Below are positions 34,156 through 43,154 of a stretch of DNA of 64,000 bases, piece by piece. A program made the position numbers and the translations under genes. Each line of letters begins with the position of its first letter. Position 1 is the stretch's first letter. Under the pieces are notes generated by a model. It did not search any database. It saw only the letters and a list, made by a program, of their open reading frames with translations, and was not told where the DNA came from. This stretch comes from Ohtaekwangia sp966211525 (GTDB taxonomy: Bacteria > Bacteroidota > Bacteroidia > Cytophagales > Cyclobacteriaceae). The stretch lies in assembly GCA_966211525.1 (NCBI GenBank), contig CBIHOZ010000001.1:1-64000 (forward strand), given 5' to 3'.

Positions 34156-37100
34156 CTATTCCTCCAGCTTTTCCTGCGGGAGAGAAATAACAAATGTAGT
34201 ACCTTCACCAACAACAGATGTAGCTTCAACAGTTCCTTTCAGCTTGGCAACCGATTCTTTTAAAATGTAGAGTCCAAGCCCCGAACCCTGTGCATCTTCA
34301 TTGGCACGGTAGAACATATCGAATATGCGCGAGAGATGCTGCGGTTCAATACCGATACCGTTGTCTTCAATGGTAATAACGTAACGCGTGTCGGAGCATG
34401 CGAGTGAGATGCGTACAAATGGTTTTCGATCACCATTAGTCCAATAAAACTTAATAGCATTCGAAATAAGATTGTTGAGAATAATTTTCAATCGCGTAAC
34501 ATCCGATATCATTTCTTTGGCAGCGCCATCATCGATCATAAACAATATCTTGTTATAGCTTGGTGCATATTGATGATCGTATAAAATATTCTGAACAAAA
34601 CTTTTAAAGTGAAAACGCTCCAGCTTGATCGGCATGCGCGAGTTGCGTGAGTAACTCACCACTTCTTCAATAAATTCTTCAAGCTTGCGCACACTGCTCT
34701 CCATCATAGACAAATAGGTCTCATGACTGTCGAGTGATTTATCCAGCCGCGCTACCATAATAAGCCCGAGTATAGATTTCAGCGGAGCACTCAAATCATG
34801 CGATGCACTATATACAAAACGATCGAGCTCGGAATTTCGAAGTGTAAGTTCTTCGTTAGCCTTTTGCAGATCGTGTGTACGCTCGGTAACAAGTTCCTGC
34901 AAATGCAGTCTGCGTTTACGCATGAAGTGGGAACTGATGGAGAATGTTATCCATGCGATGAGCAGTGCAGCAAGTACTGCCCCGAGAATAAAGTTATTGC
35001 CGAGCCAGTACGGTTTACCAATGGAAACAATAAACTCCGATGGCTCGCTCCAGCCCAGCCCGGTATTCTTACGGGCACGTACATATATAGTATGTTGACC
35101 AAAGGAAAGATCAGAAAGACTCAGCTCGCTTGACTCCAGTGTATGCCAGTTGTTGTCGTCATCCACACGAAACTGCATGGTAATTTTATTCTCCGGAAAC
35201 GTAATGGGCGAGAACTGCATGTTGATAAACGAACCATAAGGCGCAGCAAGTTCTTTTACAAACTGCTTTCGGTCGCCATTCACCTGTGCGCCTACGCAGT
35301 AAGGTTTTAACGTTGGTTTATTACCCAGTATAGATGCAGCTGATAATGCTACACCAAACGAAGTGCCCACCCACACACGTTTCTTATGATCGATGTGAAC
35401 ACCCCTCACGGTAATGGTGTTGGAAGGGAGTCCTGCGTTTTCATCGTACAGCCAATACTCGCCGGTAACAACATCATAACGGATCAGACCAAATGAATTG
35501 GCGAAGAGTATATTTCGATCGTCCAGAACTTCAACCGAACTGACGGAAACATACGAGAGTGAACCTCCGAGGTCTACACGTGTTATACTTGCGTGGTCGT
35601 AGCGCAGCAGGCCTTCTGTTGTAGCGAGCCAGAGTACATCGTTGTGTACAGCAAAATCGCGAATGCTCAGGTCGGATACAACTTTGAAATCAATCGGCAG
35701 ACTTATGTTCCGAAACTCATCACTTCCATTCGCTTTCAGGAAAAGATAATTGCCTACACCGCTGGACGCTGCATATATACCGCGTGGTCCTTCGCGCACT
35801 ACGTTGATCTCACTTCGCTTGGCCAGCGGTACCTGGTAATGTTTAATATCAAATGACGCTGTAATTACTTTTAGTGTAGTGCTGCGCGCCTGGCTGAGCC
35901 ATACATTCTCTTGTGAGTCCAGAAATATATCATGAACGAAATTGCCTTCCTTCGCGAAGTTCCACTGTCGTTTCAGTTTACCATTCTCAAATAGAAATAC
36001 ATCAAAAGCAGAGCTTGCCCACAACCCTTGCTTGCCAAATTGCAGTGATTGAAAATAGCTGCTGCGATTACTATATATTTCCCGTCTCTTCCAGGGCGCC
36101 CCGGGTGTTTCTTTTAACTCGACAAGTGTTTCTTTAAAGCAGTAGTATATAAGATTGTTTACCGGATCGTGTACAATGTCTTCAATGAAGTGTGCTTCCG
36201 AATTACGATCGGGTAAGATGAACGAATTCTTTTGCGCCAACACAAGACCTTTATCGGTCGATATCCACAGATCGCCTTCGCGACTCTGATAGGATGTATT
36301 AATGCCATTGAAATTAAACAACAGTGCTTCGAGTTGTGTGGTAATACTATCCGGACGAACGTGATACATGTCAGGCCCAAATGTACTCACCCATAAGCTT
36401 GAGTCCGGTGCCTGGATCAGGTGCGAAGCCTTCACGATGGGGAAAGCCATTTTTACTTCGGTAAATTCTCCCGACAGAAGCGTTGCTTTATAGAGCCCGT
36501 CCTGCGCAGCAATCCATAAACGTCCGCGTTCAAAAAGCACATGACTTATGCCATACGGAAGATTTGTTTTAAGCTGAAGAAAGCTGCGTGTAGGCTTGTC
36601 GTAGCGATATACTTTTCCCTGGTAAGATGTAGTATATAAATTGCCCTCATCATCTTCAAAGAAATTGAATGATCGCACAAATATAGGCGAGTGGTTCGCC
36701 ATGCCGAAGTCGTAGCGGTTAAAGGATTTACCATTGTATGCCACCACCGATTGAGACTCTCCGATCCAGATGAGTCCTTCTTTATCCTCGTAAATTGATT
36801 TCGGATACCAGATGGTGGAATCAGTCGGAGTTCTGCTTCCCCGTATCAGCGACTTGAAGAATACGGTGTCGATCAGGTTTTGAATCTCAATCACATCCAG
36901 GTCACCAATAGCCAGCAGGCGACCGTCACGTGTATTTAAAAAGCCCTTGGTATATTGACTTTGCAGCGCGGATTTATAGGTATGAAAATCGATGCCGTCA
37001 TACTTTACGAGTCCGTCATCGGTGGCAATCCAGAAAAATCCAAGCGAGTCCTGCGCAACCGCTTTGATAACATCGCTGGGTAATCCATCTTCTACCCGGT

Positions 37101-37176
37101 ATTCGTGAAAACGGTACTCCTGCCCATGTATTACGCCCGCGAGCAAGCAACCGATTATCAACAAACTATACCTCAT
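34156..37176 (-). CDS. Two-component-propeller sensor histidine kinase
   Basis: 1006 residues. Signal peptide (about 1-18), then about a dozen Reg_prop propeller repeats (YRVEDGLPSDVIKAVAQDS, FFWIATDDGLVKYDG, DLWISTDKGLVLAQK and others) to about 640, a Y_Y_Y domain (about 650-720), one membrane helix (about 728-750), a coiled coil, HisKA with the phospho-histidine H793 (ASHDLSAPLKS) and an HATPase domain (about 870-1000, with NLISNAIKF, DNGIGI and GSGLGLYI). The protein ends here, with no receiver or AraC domain as in Bacteroides hybrid kinases. It should sense a periplasmic ligand, and its response regulator is not beside it. Confidence 0.93.
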   Translation of the reverse strand: MRYSLLIIGCLLAGVIHGQEYRFHEYRVEDGLPSDVIKAVAQDSLGFFWIATDDGLVKYDGIDFHTYKSALQSQYTKGFLNTRDGRLLAIGDLDVIEIQNLIDTVFFKSLIRGSRTPTDSTIWYPKSIYEDKEGLIWIGESQSVVAYNGKSFNRYDFGMANHSPIFVRSFNFFEDDEGNLYTTSYQGKVYRYDKPTRSFLQLKTNLPYGISHVLFERGRLWIAAQDGLYKATLLSGEFTEVKMAFPIVKASHLIQAPDSSLWVSTFGPDMYHVRPDSITTQLEALLFNFNGINTSYQSREGDLWISTDKGLVLAQKNSFILPDRNSEAHFIEDIVHDPVNNLIYYCFKETLVELKETPGAPWKRREIYSNRSSYFQSLQFGKQGLWASSAFDVFLFENGKLKRQWNFAKEGNFVHDIFLDSQENVWLSQARSTTLKVITASFDIKHYQVPLAKRSEINVVREGPRGIYAASSGVGNYLFLKANGSDEFRNISLPIDFKVVSDLSIRDFAVHNDVLWLATTEGLLRYDHASITRVDLGGSLSYVSVSSVEVLDDRNILFANSFGLIRYDVVTGEYWLYDENAGLPSNTITVRGVHIDHKKRVWVGTSFGVALSAASILGNKPTLKPYCVGAQVNGDRKQFVKELAAPYGSFINMQFSPITFPENKITMQFRVDDDNNWHTLESSELSLSDLSFGQHTIYVRARKNTGLGWSEPSEFIVSIGKPYWLGNNFILGAVLAALLIAWITFSISSHFMRKRRLHLQELVTERTHDLQKANEELTLRNSELDRFVYSASHDLSAPLKSILGLIMVARLDKSLDSHETYLSMMESSVRKLEEFIEEVVSYSRNSRMPIKLERFHFKSFVQNILYDHQYAPSYNKILFMIDDGAAKEMISDVTRLKIILNNLISNAIKFYWTNGDRKPFVRISLACSDTRYVITIEDNGIGIEPQHLSRIFDMFYRANEDAQGSGLGLYILKESVAKLKGTVEATSVVGEGTTFVISLPQEKLEE

Positions 37177-37255
37177 TACCTACAGGATGAACGATAAAGA
37201 TAATAAGAGTTTTGAAGCCCAGCGGTGATTCGGTATTAAGAATTTATAGAATCTA

Positions 37256-37283
37256 TTGAAAGTGAAAAACTCGCTTAACTTTG
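37256..37283 (+). promoter_or_regulatory. Promoter for the E1 dehydrogenase
   Basis: TTG at 37256-37258, 17 bases, then TAACTTTG at 37276-37283, a perfect -7. The transcript should start near 37288, which supports the ATG at 37308 over the earlier TTG at 37281 as the start of the next gene. Confidence 0.6.
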
Positions 37284-37307
37284 GGCCCTTACATCCAAGC
37301 ACCTGTT

Positions 37308-39287
37308 ATGAAATTTAACCGGAAAAGTTACAGCGATAGCGTTCTTAAAAAACTATATGAGTCGTTGCTCTTCCCGAGATTGATCGAAGAGAAGATGCTC
37401 ATTCTGTTACGGCAGAATAGAATAAGCAAATGGTTTAGTGGTATCGGGCAGGAAGCCATCTCAGTTGGTATAACCCAGGCGTTGCAAAAAGACGAATACA
37501 TTTTGCCGATGCACAGGAACCTCGGTGTGTTTACCGGTCGCGATATGCCCTTCGAAAAACTTTTTGCGCAATGGCAAGGTACTCCGGCCGGCTATACTAA
37601 AGGAAGAGATCGGTCATTTCATTTCGGAACCAACGAGCACCATATTGTTGGAATGATCTCGCACCTCGGTCCGCAAAACGGTGTGGCCGATGGTATAGCA
37701 CTCGCCTCCAAACTGAAAGGTGAAAAGAAAGTTACTGTAGTGTTCAACGGAGATGGTGGCACCAGCGAAGGAGATTTTCATGAAGGTATAAATGTAGCGG
37801 CTGTGTGGGACTTGCCGGTAATTTTTGTTATAGAGAATAACGGCTATGGACTATCAACACCGAGCAACGAACAGTTTCGCTGTAAACAGTTTATTGACAA
37901 AGCTATAGGATACGGTATAGAAGGCGTGCAGGTAGATGGTAACAATGTGCTGGAGGTATATGATACGGTGCTGGCACTGGCCGAAAAACTGAGAGACAAT
38001 CCAAGCCCTATATTACTGGAATGTATAACGTTTCGCATGCGTGGTCATGAAGAAGCGTCCGGTACTAAATATGTTCCGAAGGAGCTGATGGACGCTTGGG
38101 CGAAAAAAGATCCGGTAGAGAATTTCGAAAAATATCTCACCGAGCAAGGCGTTATTGATGCCACCTATATAGATGCTGTGCGCAAGCGCCTGAAGAAAGA
38201 AATTGAAGATGGATTGGCAACAGCCTTCGAAGAGAAACATCCCGAGGCAAGTACCGAACGCGAGCTGGCGGATGTATACGCTCCGTTCAAGCAGGTTGTG
38301 ATTGAACCAGCCACAGAGAAAAAATCAGAGAAGCGTTTTATCGATGCGATAAGCGATGGCCTGCGACAGAGTATGGAACGCTTTGATAATCTTGTGTTGA
38401 TGGGACAAGACATTGCCGAGTATGGTGGTGTCTTTAAAATTACCGAAGGCTTTGTAGAGAAGTTTGGTAAAGCGCGCGTGCGCAATACACCGCTCTGCGA
38501 AGCAGCTATTGTTGGTACCGGTCTTGGTCTTTCTGTAAAAGGAATGAAGGCTATGGTTGAAATGCAGTTCGCAGATTTTGTTACGGAAGGCTTCAACCAG
38601 ATTGTAAACAATCTTGCTAAAACACATTGGCGTTGGGGACAGCCAGCAGATGTTGTGGTGCGTATGCCTACCGGAGCCGGTACAGCAGCAGGTCCTTTTC
38701 ACTCGCAGAGTAATGAAGCGTGGTTCTTTCATACACCCGGATTAAAAATAGTATATCCTTCTAACCCGTACGATGCGAAAGGTTTACTGTGCGCTGCACT
38801 CGAAGATCCGAATCCGGTAATGTACTTTGAGCACAAGCTGATGTATAGAACGCTGAAAGATTTTATACCAGACGATTACTATACTGTTGAGATTGGAAAG
38901 GCTAAACGCGTGCGCGAAGGTTCTTCCATATCAATCATTACCTATGGTATGGGGGTACATTGGGCAACTGAAATTCTCGACACACTTCCGAATGTTGATG
39001 CTGATGTTATTGATCTGCGATCATTACTTCCGTGGGATAAAGACGCTGTGTTTGAATCGGTGAAGAAGACAAGCCGCGTTCTCGTGCTGCATGAAGATAC
39101 CCTGACGGGAGGAGTAGGGGCCGAGATTGCAGCGTGGATCAATGAAAATTGTTTTCAATATCTGGATGCACCGGTGATGCGCGAAGCGAGTCTGGATACA
39201 GCCATTCCGTTTGCACCTACACTGGAGCAGAACTTCTTGCCCAAGGTAAGGCTGAAGGCAAAAATTGAATCGCTTTTGGACTATTGA
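37308..39287 (+). CDS. 2-oxoacid dehydrogenase E1 component, alpha-beta fusion
   Basis: 659 residues. Residues 1 to about 320 are the E1 alpha part, with the TPP motif GDGGTSEGDFHEGINVAA...IENN. Residues about 330-659 are the E1 beta part (RFIDAISDGLRQSMERFDN, VMGQDIAEYGGVF, AAIVGTGLGLSVKG, RMPTGAGTAAGPFHS). Fused E1 proteins are frequent in Bacteroidota and act as branched-chain 2-oxoacid or pyruvate dehydrogenase E1, with thiamine diphosphate. I cannot tell which substrate. The ATG at 37308 is chosen because the promoter lies across the earlier TTG. Confidence 0.93.
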   Translation: MKFNRKSYSDSVLKKLYESLLFPRLIEEKMLILLRQNRISKWFSGIGQEAISVGITQALQKDEYILPMHRNLGVFTGRDMPFEKLFAQWQGTPAGYTKGRDRSFHFGTNEHHIVGMISHLGPQNGVADGIALASKLKGEKKVTVVFNGDGGTSEGDFHEGINVAAVWDLPVIFVIENNGYGLSTPSNEQFRCKQFIDKAIGYGIEGVQVDGNNVLEVYDTVLALAEKLRDNPSPILLECITFRMRGHEEASGTKYVPKELMDAWAKKDPVENFEKYLTEQGVIDATYIDAVRKRLKKEIEDGLATAFEEKHPEASTERELADVYAPFKQVVIEPATEKKSEKRFIDAISDGLRQSMERFDNLVLMGQDIAEYGGVFKITEGFVEKFGKARVRNTPLCEAAIVGTGLGLSVKGMKAMVEMQFADFVTEGFNQIVNNLAKTHWRWGQPADVVVRMPTGAGTAAGPFHSQSNEAWFFHTPGLKIVYPSNPYDAKGLLCAALEDPNPVMYFEHKLMYRTLKDFIPDDYYTVEIGKAKRVREGSSISIITYGMGVHWATEILDTLPNVDADVIDLRSLLPWDKDAVFESVKKTSRVLVLHEDTLTGGVGAEIAAWINENCFQYLDAPVMREASLDTAIPFAPTLEQNFLPKVRLKAKIESLLDY

Positions 39288-39442
39288 TTTTTGTCAAAGT
39301 AAATGTTGCAACGACCAGACGGATTACCCGGACGGATGTGTTGTTATTTTGACCTTCAGAAAAATCCAATAAAACGCTTTATCATACGTTCTGAAATCCA
39401 GAAAGCAATTTTTACTATCTTGGCCTGTTTCTTTATCATTTT

Positions 39443-41806
39443 TTGAACGCAAGGATCCACAATAGCACGACCATTTTTTCAACGACCTTCAAGTCGCTAG
39501 GTCTTGTCATTATTCTTTTTTTACTGGCGATGCCCGCTTTGGCGCAAAATACCAAAGGTGACAGGCCATCTTCTTCCGGTGGAGGAACGAAACGGGAAAA
39601 TCGATTTAAGATTTTCAAAAAGAAAAAGACTCGTACGTCTAAGCAGCCAAGCTACGGCCGCGCGCAACCCAGAAGATCGTCACGTGCCAATACACCTCGC
39701 AAAGAATCCAAAGCAGGTAAATCCATTCGCATGTTTCCGCGCGAATCATCCCGACCCAGCGATAAACAAAGAGCATGGCGCGGTGATATTTCCGGAAGAC
39801 GCATTCGTACACAGGATAAAGAAAGTTCGGCAGGCAAACGAAATGTATACCCGCAGAGCGGACGGTATGCCAACAGAAGACCGAGCGAAAGACAACGCGC
39901 AGCAAGAGGTTCAGCAGGTGGCCCTCCGGCTAGTACACGCAGCAGAACCGGTAAGACCAGTAACGTATACCCACAGCGTTGGCAGTATACAAACAACCGG
40001 TCGCGAACTCCGCAGACTAAACAGCGCGCTGTATCGAATCGCGCTACACTAGCACGTCTTAACAAGTTGCAGGGTGATCCGAACGGGCCGAGACCAAAGC
40101 CGAAAAGAAAAGTAGTTCCTCGCTCAGCTTCGCGTTCATTTATAGCGCGCAGAAGTACAAATATATATGCAAGCTTCCCGAGGCCTAAACGCAAACAGGA
40201 GCGTGCTTACGAAGGCGATATAGCCGGCAGACCACTTCGCACCAAAAATTATGAAACGCCTCGTCCGGGTGTAATTTCTCCCGGCTTCAAACCGTATGCG
40301 GGAAGAAAACGCGTAGGCGACAGACCTTATCGCGGCCCGGCAGCCGGAGGCTACCGTTCGGCTACACGCACAAAACCAAGAGCGTGGACAGGAGATATAG
40401 CGGGCAGAAGATTACGAAGCAGAAATTATACTTCTAAGAAAAGAGTAGAAGGAAGACCAACCTTATCACCAGGCGTTCGCACTGCGACACGTTCCGGACA
40501 AGTGCAAGGTAAAATTGCTCCGAGAGGTCCGGGTATAGGAGCCAGTCGTTTGGGCAGATATCAATCACAACTCCGCGGTCGCAGAACTTCGAAGGGAGGC
40601 GGCAGTGTAAGTGGAAAACTGTGGAACAATAAACAGTCTGCTATACCGGTGCGTCCTCCGGGTGCTAAATCTGCAGGCTTGTATTCAACACGAATGAAAG
40701 GCAGACGTCCTGTAAAGGGAGGCGGCAGTGTTAGTGGTAAACTTTGGAATAACCGACAGAGTGCTATACCTGTGCGTACCCCCGGTTCACGCTCTGCCGG
40801 CTTGGCGCGCTATACCGAAAGTATGAAAGGCAGACGTCCTCTCAAAGGAGGTGGCAGTGTAAGTGGTCGTGTGTGGAATAATCGCGAAACACCTTTACCG
40901 GTTCGTACTCCGGGCGCAAGATCTCAGGGACTTCAACGCTATACTACAGGCATGAAGGGTAAACGTCCTTTGAAAGGAGGCGGTAGTGTGAGCGGTAAAC
41001 TTTGGAACAACCGCGAGACCCCTATACCCGTACGCACACCACCTGAGTCAGCACGACAGCAAGGCGGCTATCCGGGAAGAATGAAAATGTTTTCGGTGCA
41101 GCCGGGCTTCTCTGATCAGGGAGAAGAATTTACCGGAACGATCAGGCGACCGCGCTTCTGGAAAGACTATATCCGGAATCCGAAAGCAAATGAAAACGCT
41201 ATCAAGAAAAAGCGTCCGAAGAGTCCAACGTATGCAGTCGATGGCTACCAGATCGCTGTGCGTACGCGTAAGTATGTAAAGAATGAAAGAGCTGCAGAAG
41301 AGGCTACACCGAAACTGAAGCCAACGCGGACTACACTTGCTACAGGTGATCTGCATATAAAAATGAAACAACCTGCGCATGGCAAAAAGAAGAATGCTCC
41401 TGAAGATGCTATACCTGGTTTAACACCGAGCAAGCAAACTGTAAAAGCAAGTCAGTATGCACGAGGTGTTCGCCGTACGTGGGACTATATCCACAATCCA
41501 AGTAGTTCTGAGGAAGCGCTTCGCGTGCGTGAACCCGGAAAAGCGTTTGCACGCTCTACGGATTACCAGGGAAATATTAAGATGCAAAAGTTCAGGCTCT
41601 TTGAGAAAAACCGCGCACTCCATCCGGATGCAAAGTTTGTGAAGATCAACAAGAATAATGTTGATAGCGAAAGAGACTTGTTGACGAACTTTAAATTGTG
41701 GTGGGCGCGTTTATTTAAGAAAGAAGAAACACAGCCCGATCATCTTAAAGACAAAGGACATAAACCTCGTTACGATAAGGGTGAAAAAGGATTGTGGTAT
41801 GAATAA
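39443..41806 (+). CDS. Very basic, repeat-rich secreted protein
   Basis: 787 residues. After a TTG start, an N-terminal signal peptide ends near MPALAQ. Everything after it is strongly basic (Arg/Lys-rich) with much Gly, Ser, Pro and Tyr. Three repeat families are visible: (1) AW-GDI-(A/S)GR-(L/I)R-type units at about 105-120, 250-265 and 312-325; (2) four tandem 41-43-residue units, each with KGGGSVSGK/R-(L/V)WNN and IPVR-PG, at about 384-550; (3) about four units of 35-37 residues in the C-terminal part, around NPKANENAIKKK, NERAAEEA, NAPEDAIPGL and NPSSSEEAL, each followed by a Tyr-rich G-I-K-M strand. No enzyme motif, Cys or known domain is evident. I do not recognise the family. It could be a structural or polyanion-binding surface/matrix protein. 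Confidence 0.85.
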   Translation: MNARIHNSTTIFSTTFKSLGLVIILFLLAMPALAQNTKGDRPSSSGGGTKRENRFKIFKKKKTRTSKQPSYGRAQPRRSSRANTPRKESKAGKSIRMFPRESSRPSDKQRAWRGDISGRRIRTQDKESSAGKRNVYPQSGRYANRRPSERQRAARGSAGGPPASTRSRTGKTSNVYPQRWQYTNNRSRTPQTKQRAVSNRATLARLNKLQGDPNGPRPKPKRKVVPRSASRSFIARRSTNIYASFPRPKRKQERAYEGDIAGRPLRTKNYETPRPGVISPGFKPYAGRKRVGDRPYRGPAAGGYRSATRTKPRAWTGDIAGRRLRSRNYTSKKRVEGRPTLSPGVRTATRSGQVQGKIAPRGPGIGASRLGRYQSQLRGRRTSKGGGSVSGKLWNNKQSAIPVRPPGAKSAGLYSTRMKGRRPVKGGGSVSGKLWNNRQSAIPVRTPGSRSAGLARYTESMKGRRPLKGGGSVSGRVWNNRETPLPVRTPGARSQGLQRYTTGMKGKRPLKGGGSVSGKLWNNRETPIPVRTPPESARQQGGYPGRMKMFSVQPGFSDQGEEFTGTIRRPRFWKDYIRNPKANENAIKKKRPKSPTYAVDGYQIAVRTRKYVKNERAAEEATPKLKPTRTTLATGDLHIKMKQPAHGKKKNAPEDAIPGLTPSKQTVKASQYARGVRRTWDYIHNPSSSEEALRVREPGKAFARSTDYQGNIKMQKFRLFEKNRALHPDAKFVKINKNNVDSERDLLTNFKLWWARLFKKEETQPDHLKDKGHKPRYDKGEKGLWYE
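40592..41090 (+). repeat. Tandem 41-43-codon repeats (four copies)
   Basis: Copies begin at 40592, 40715, 40844 and 40973, so the periods are 123, 129 and 129 bases, all multiples of three. Each encodes KGGGSVSG then LWNN or VWNN and IPVR or LPVR, then PG or PP and MKG or MK. The DNA copies differ at many third positions, so the repeat is old or under selection at protein level. Confidence 0.85.
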
Positions 41807-41808
41807 CG

Positions 41809-42156
41809 ATGCTTATGAAGTGGAATGAATTAAACACAGTTAGTCAACTCGAGCAGATTCGAGAAGAGTCAAAAGAAAAGCCGGTTGTTATTTTTAAACA
41901 CAGTACACGTTGTGCTACCAGTCGCATGGTGCTTGACAGATTGGAGCGCAACTGGAAGCCGGAAGAACTTGGAAACGTAAAGGCGTATTACCTGGATCTG
42001 ATTTCATACCGGGAAGTGTCTAACCAGATAGCGGAACAGTTTGAGATTGAACATGAATCGCCTCAGTTACTGATCATTGCCGATGGCAAAGCCGTTTATG
42101 ACCGATCGCATTTAGGTATAGACTATAACCAGATTCGTGAAGAGTTAAAAAGCTGA
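41809..42156 (+). CDS. ytxJ: YtxJ-type bacillithiol-system protein
   Basis: 115 residues, a thioredoxin-fold protein with a single active-site Cys in KHSTRCATSRMV and the SPQLLIIADG cis-proline region. The YtxJ family is described as redox-active in bacillithiol-using bacteria, removing bacillithiol from proteins. The stop codon overlaps a terminator hairpin (42147-42168). It starts two bases after the repeat protein, so the two probably share a transcript. A DinB-like gene (22.1 kb), of a superfamily that includes bacillithiol transferases, is elsewhere in the window. Confidence 0.88.
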   Translation: MLMKWNELNTVSQLEQIREESKEKPVVIFKHSTRCATSRMVLDRLERNWKPEELGNVKAYYLDLISYREVSNQIAEQFEIEHESPQLLIIADGKAVYDRSHLGIDYNQIREELKS

Positions 42157-42168
42157 AGGCAGCTTTTT
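42147..42168 (+). terminator. Intrinsic terminator overlapping the ytxJ stop
   Basis: A 9-bp stem, AAAAAGCTG/CAGCTTTTT, closes an AAGG loop. The 3' arm supplies the T-run. The ytxJ TGA lies inside the hairpin. Confidence 0.6.
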
Positions 42169-42297
42169 GGCTTTGACTTCAATTTACTTTCGGGGTCATT
42201 CTAGTAAAATTGCCGGTTTTAGCAGATTTGTCGCGTCTATTCCCGTGAATGTCCTGATGTGTGAGAATCTTTAAAATCATTCCAATAACTTCAGGAT

Positions 42298-42305
42298 TAT
42301 ATTTG
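42298..42305 (+). promoter_or_regulatory. -7 box upstream of the barrel-like gene at 42352
   Basis: TATATTTG, a perfect TAnnTTTG, 46 bases before the ATG. No -33 TTTG is seen. Confidence 0.35.
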
Positions 42306-42351
42306 CGTTAGGTATTTAAAATTCTAAATTTATCATAAAGATTTTGTGAGG

Positions 42352-43080
42352 ATGCTGCGGTCTGTATCGGTTTTAATTTTAGCAGTTTGCACGGTAATGC
42401 TATCATCAGGCGTTCACGCACAGACGCAGGATAGTTATGAGTACCAATCAGAATTTACCTGGGGTATAAACAAGAATACATCGGGTGGTTTGATCGGTGG
42501 TCTTGTTTTCAAGAAAGCAAGAAAGCTCAACGACCGCACACTTGAGACTTTCGGTCTCGAGATCATGAATGTTAAACACCCGCAGGAAGTACGCACCAAC
42601 TCCATCAATACCGGTAATTATTTCATTTACGGAAAGAGTAATTATCTCTATGCGTTCCGTCTTCAGTACGGTCGTGATCGAATCCTTTTCAAGAAAGCAC
42701 CACAGCAAGGCGTAGAGATTAAAGGTATACTTGCCATTGGCCCTACCATTGGTGTAGTCGCGCCTTACTATGTAGAGTATGCACGCAGCAGCGATCTGGT
42801 CTCACGTTCTGTACAATATCAGCAGGGCATGGCAGCAGAAGATATCATGGGTACCGGAAGATTGTTTGAAGGTATAGATGAATCCAAGATAGTGCCCGGT
42901 GCCAACCTGAAAGCTGCTATCAACTTTGAATTAGGTACAACCAAAAGTCAGGTTACAGGTTTTGAAGCAGGCTTTCTGATCGATGCCTATACCAAAACGA
43001 TCGAGCTGATGCCCGCAGCGAAAAATTACTCGGTGTTCCCCACACTCTTCATTACGCTCTTCTACGGAAGCAGAAAATAG
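42352..43080 (+). CDS. Exported, barrel-like protein of unknown function
   Basis: 242 residues from the ATG at 42352 (GTG at 42346 is an alternative). Signal peptide ending near SGVHAQ. The mature part has alternating strands (YQSEFTWGINKNTSGG, YLYAFRLQYGRDRILF, GVEIKGILAIGPTIGV, FEAGFLIDAYTKTIEL) and a C-terminal aromatic strand (VFPTLFITLFYGSRK), as in outer-membrane barrels. I do not recognise the family. It has no close operon partner. Confidence 0.78.
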   Translation: MLRSVSVLILAVCTVMLSSGVHAQTQDSYEYQSEFTWGINKNTSGGLIGGLVFKKARKLNDRTLETFGLEIMNVKHPQEVRTNSINTGNYFIYGKSNYLYAFRLQYGRDRILFKKAPQQGVEIKGILAIGPTIGVVAPYYVEYARSSDLVSRSVQYQQGMAAEDIMGTGRLFEGIDESKIVPGANLKAAINFELGTTKSQVTGFEAGFLIDAYTKTIELMPAAKNYSVFPTLFITLFYGSRK

Positions 43081-43154
43081 CAGCTCCATCATTTTCCTTT
43101 TTGTTATTTAAAATGTTCGCATTAGGTTGACACTATATTTCACTTTGTCAACTT

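Noticed and set aside
39652..40194. 180-codon minus-strand open frame
   Set aside because: It is antisense to the repeat protein, where the Arg-rich coding strand leaves long open frames. No start context or similarity is seen.
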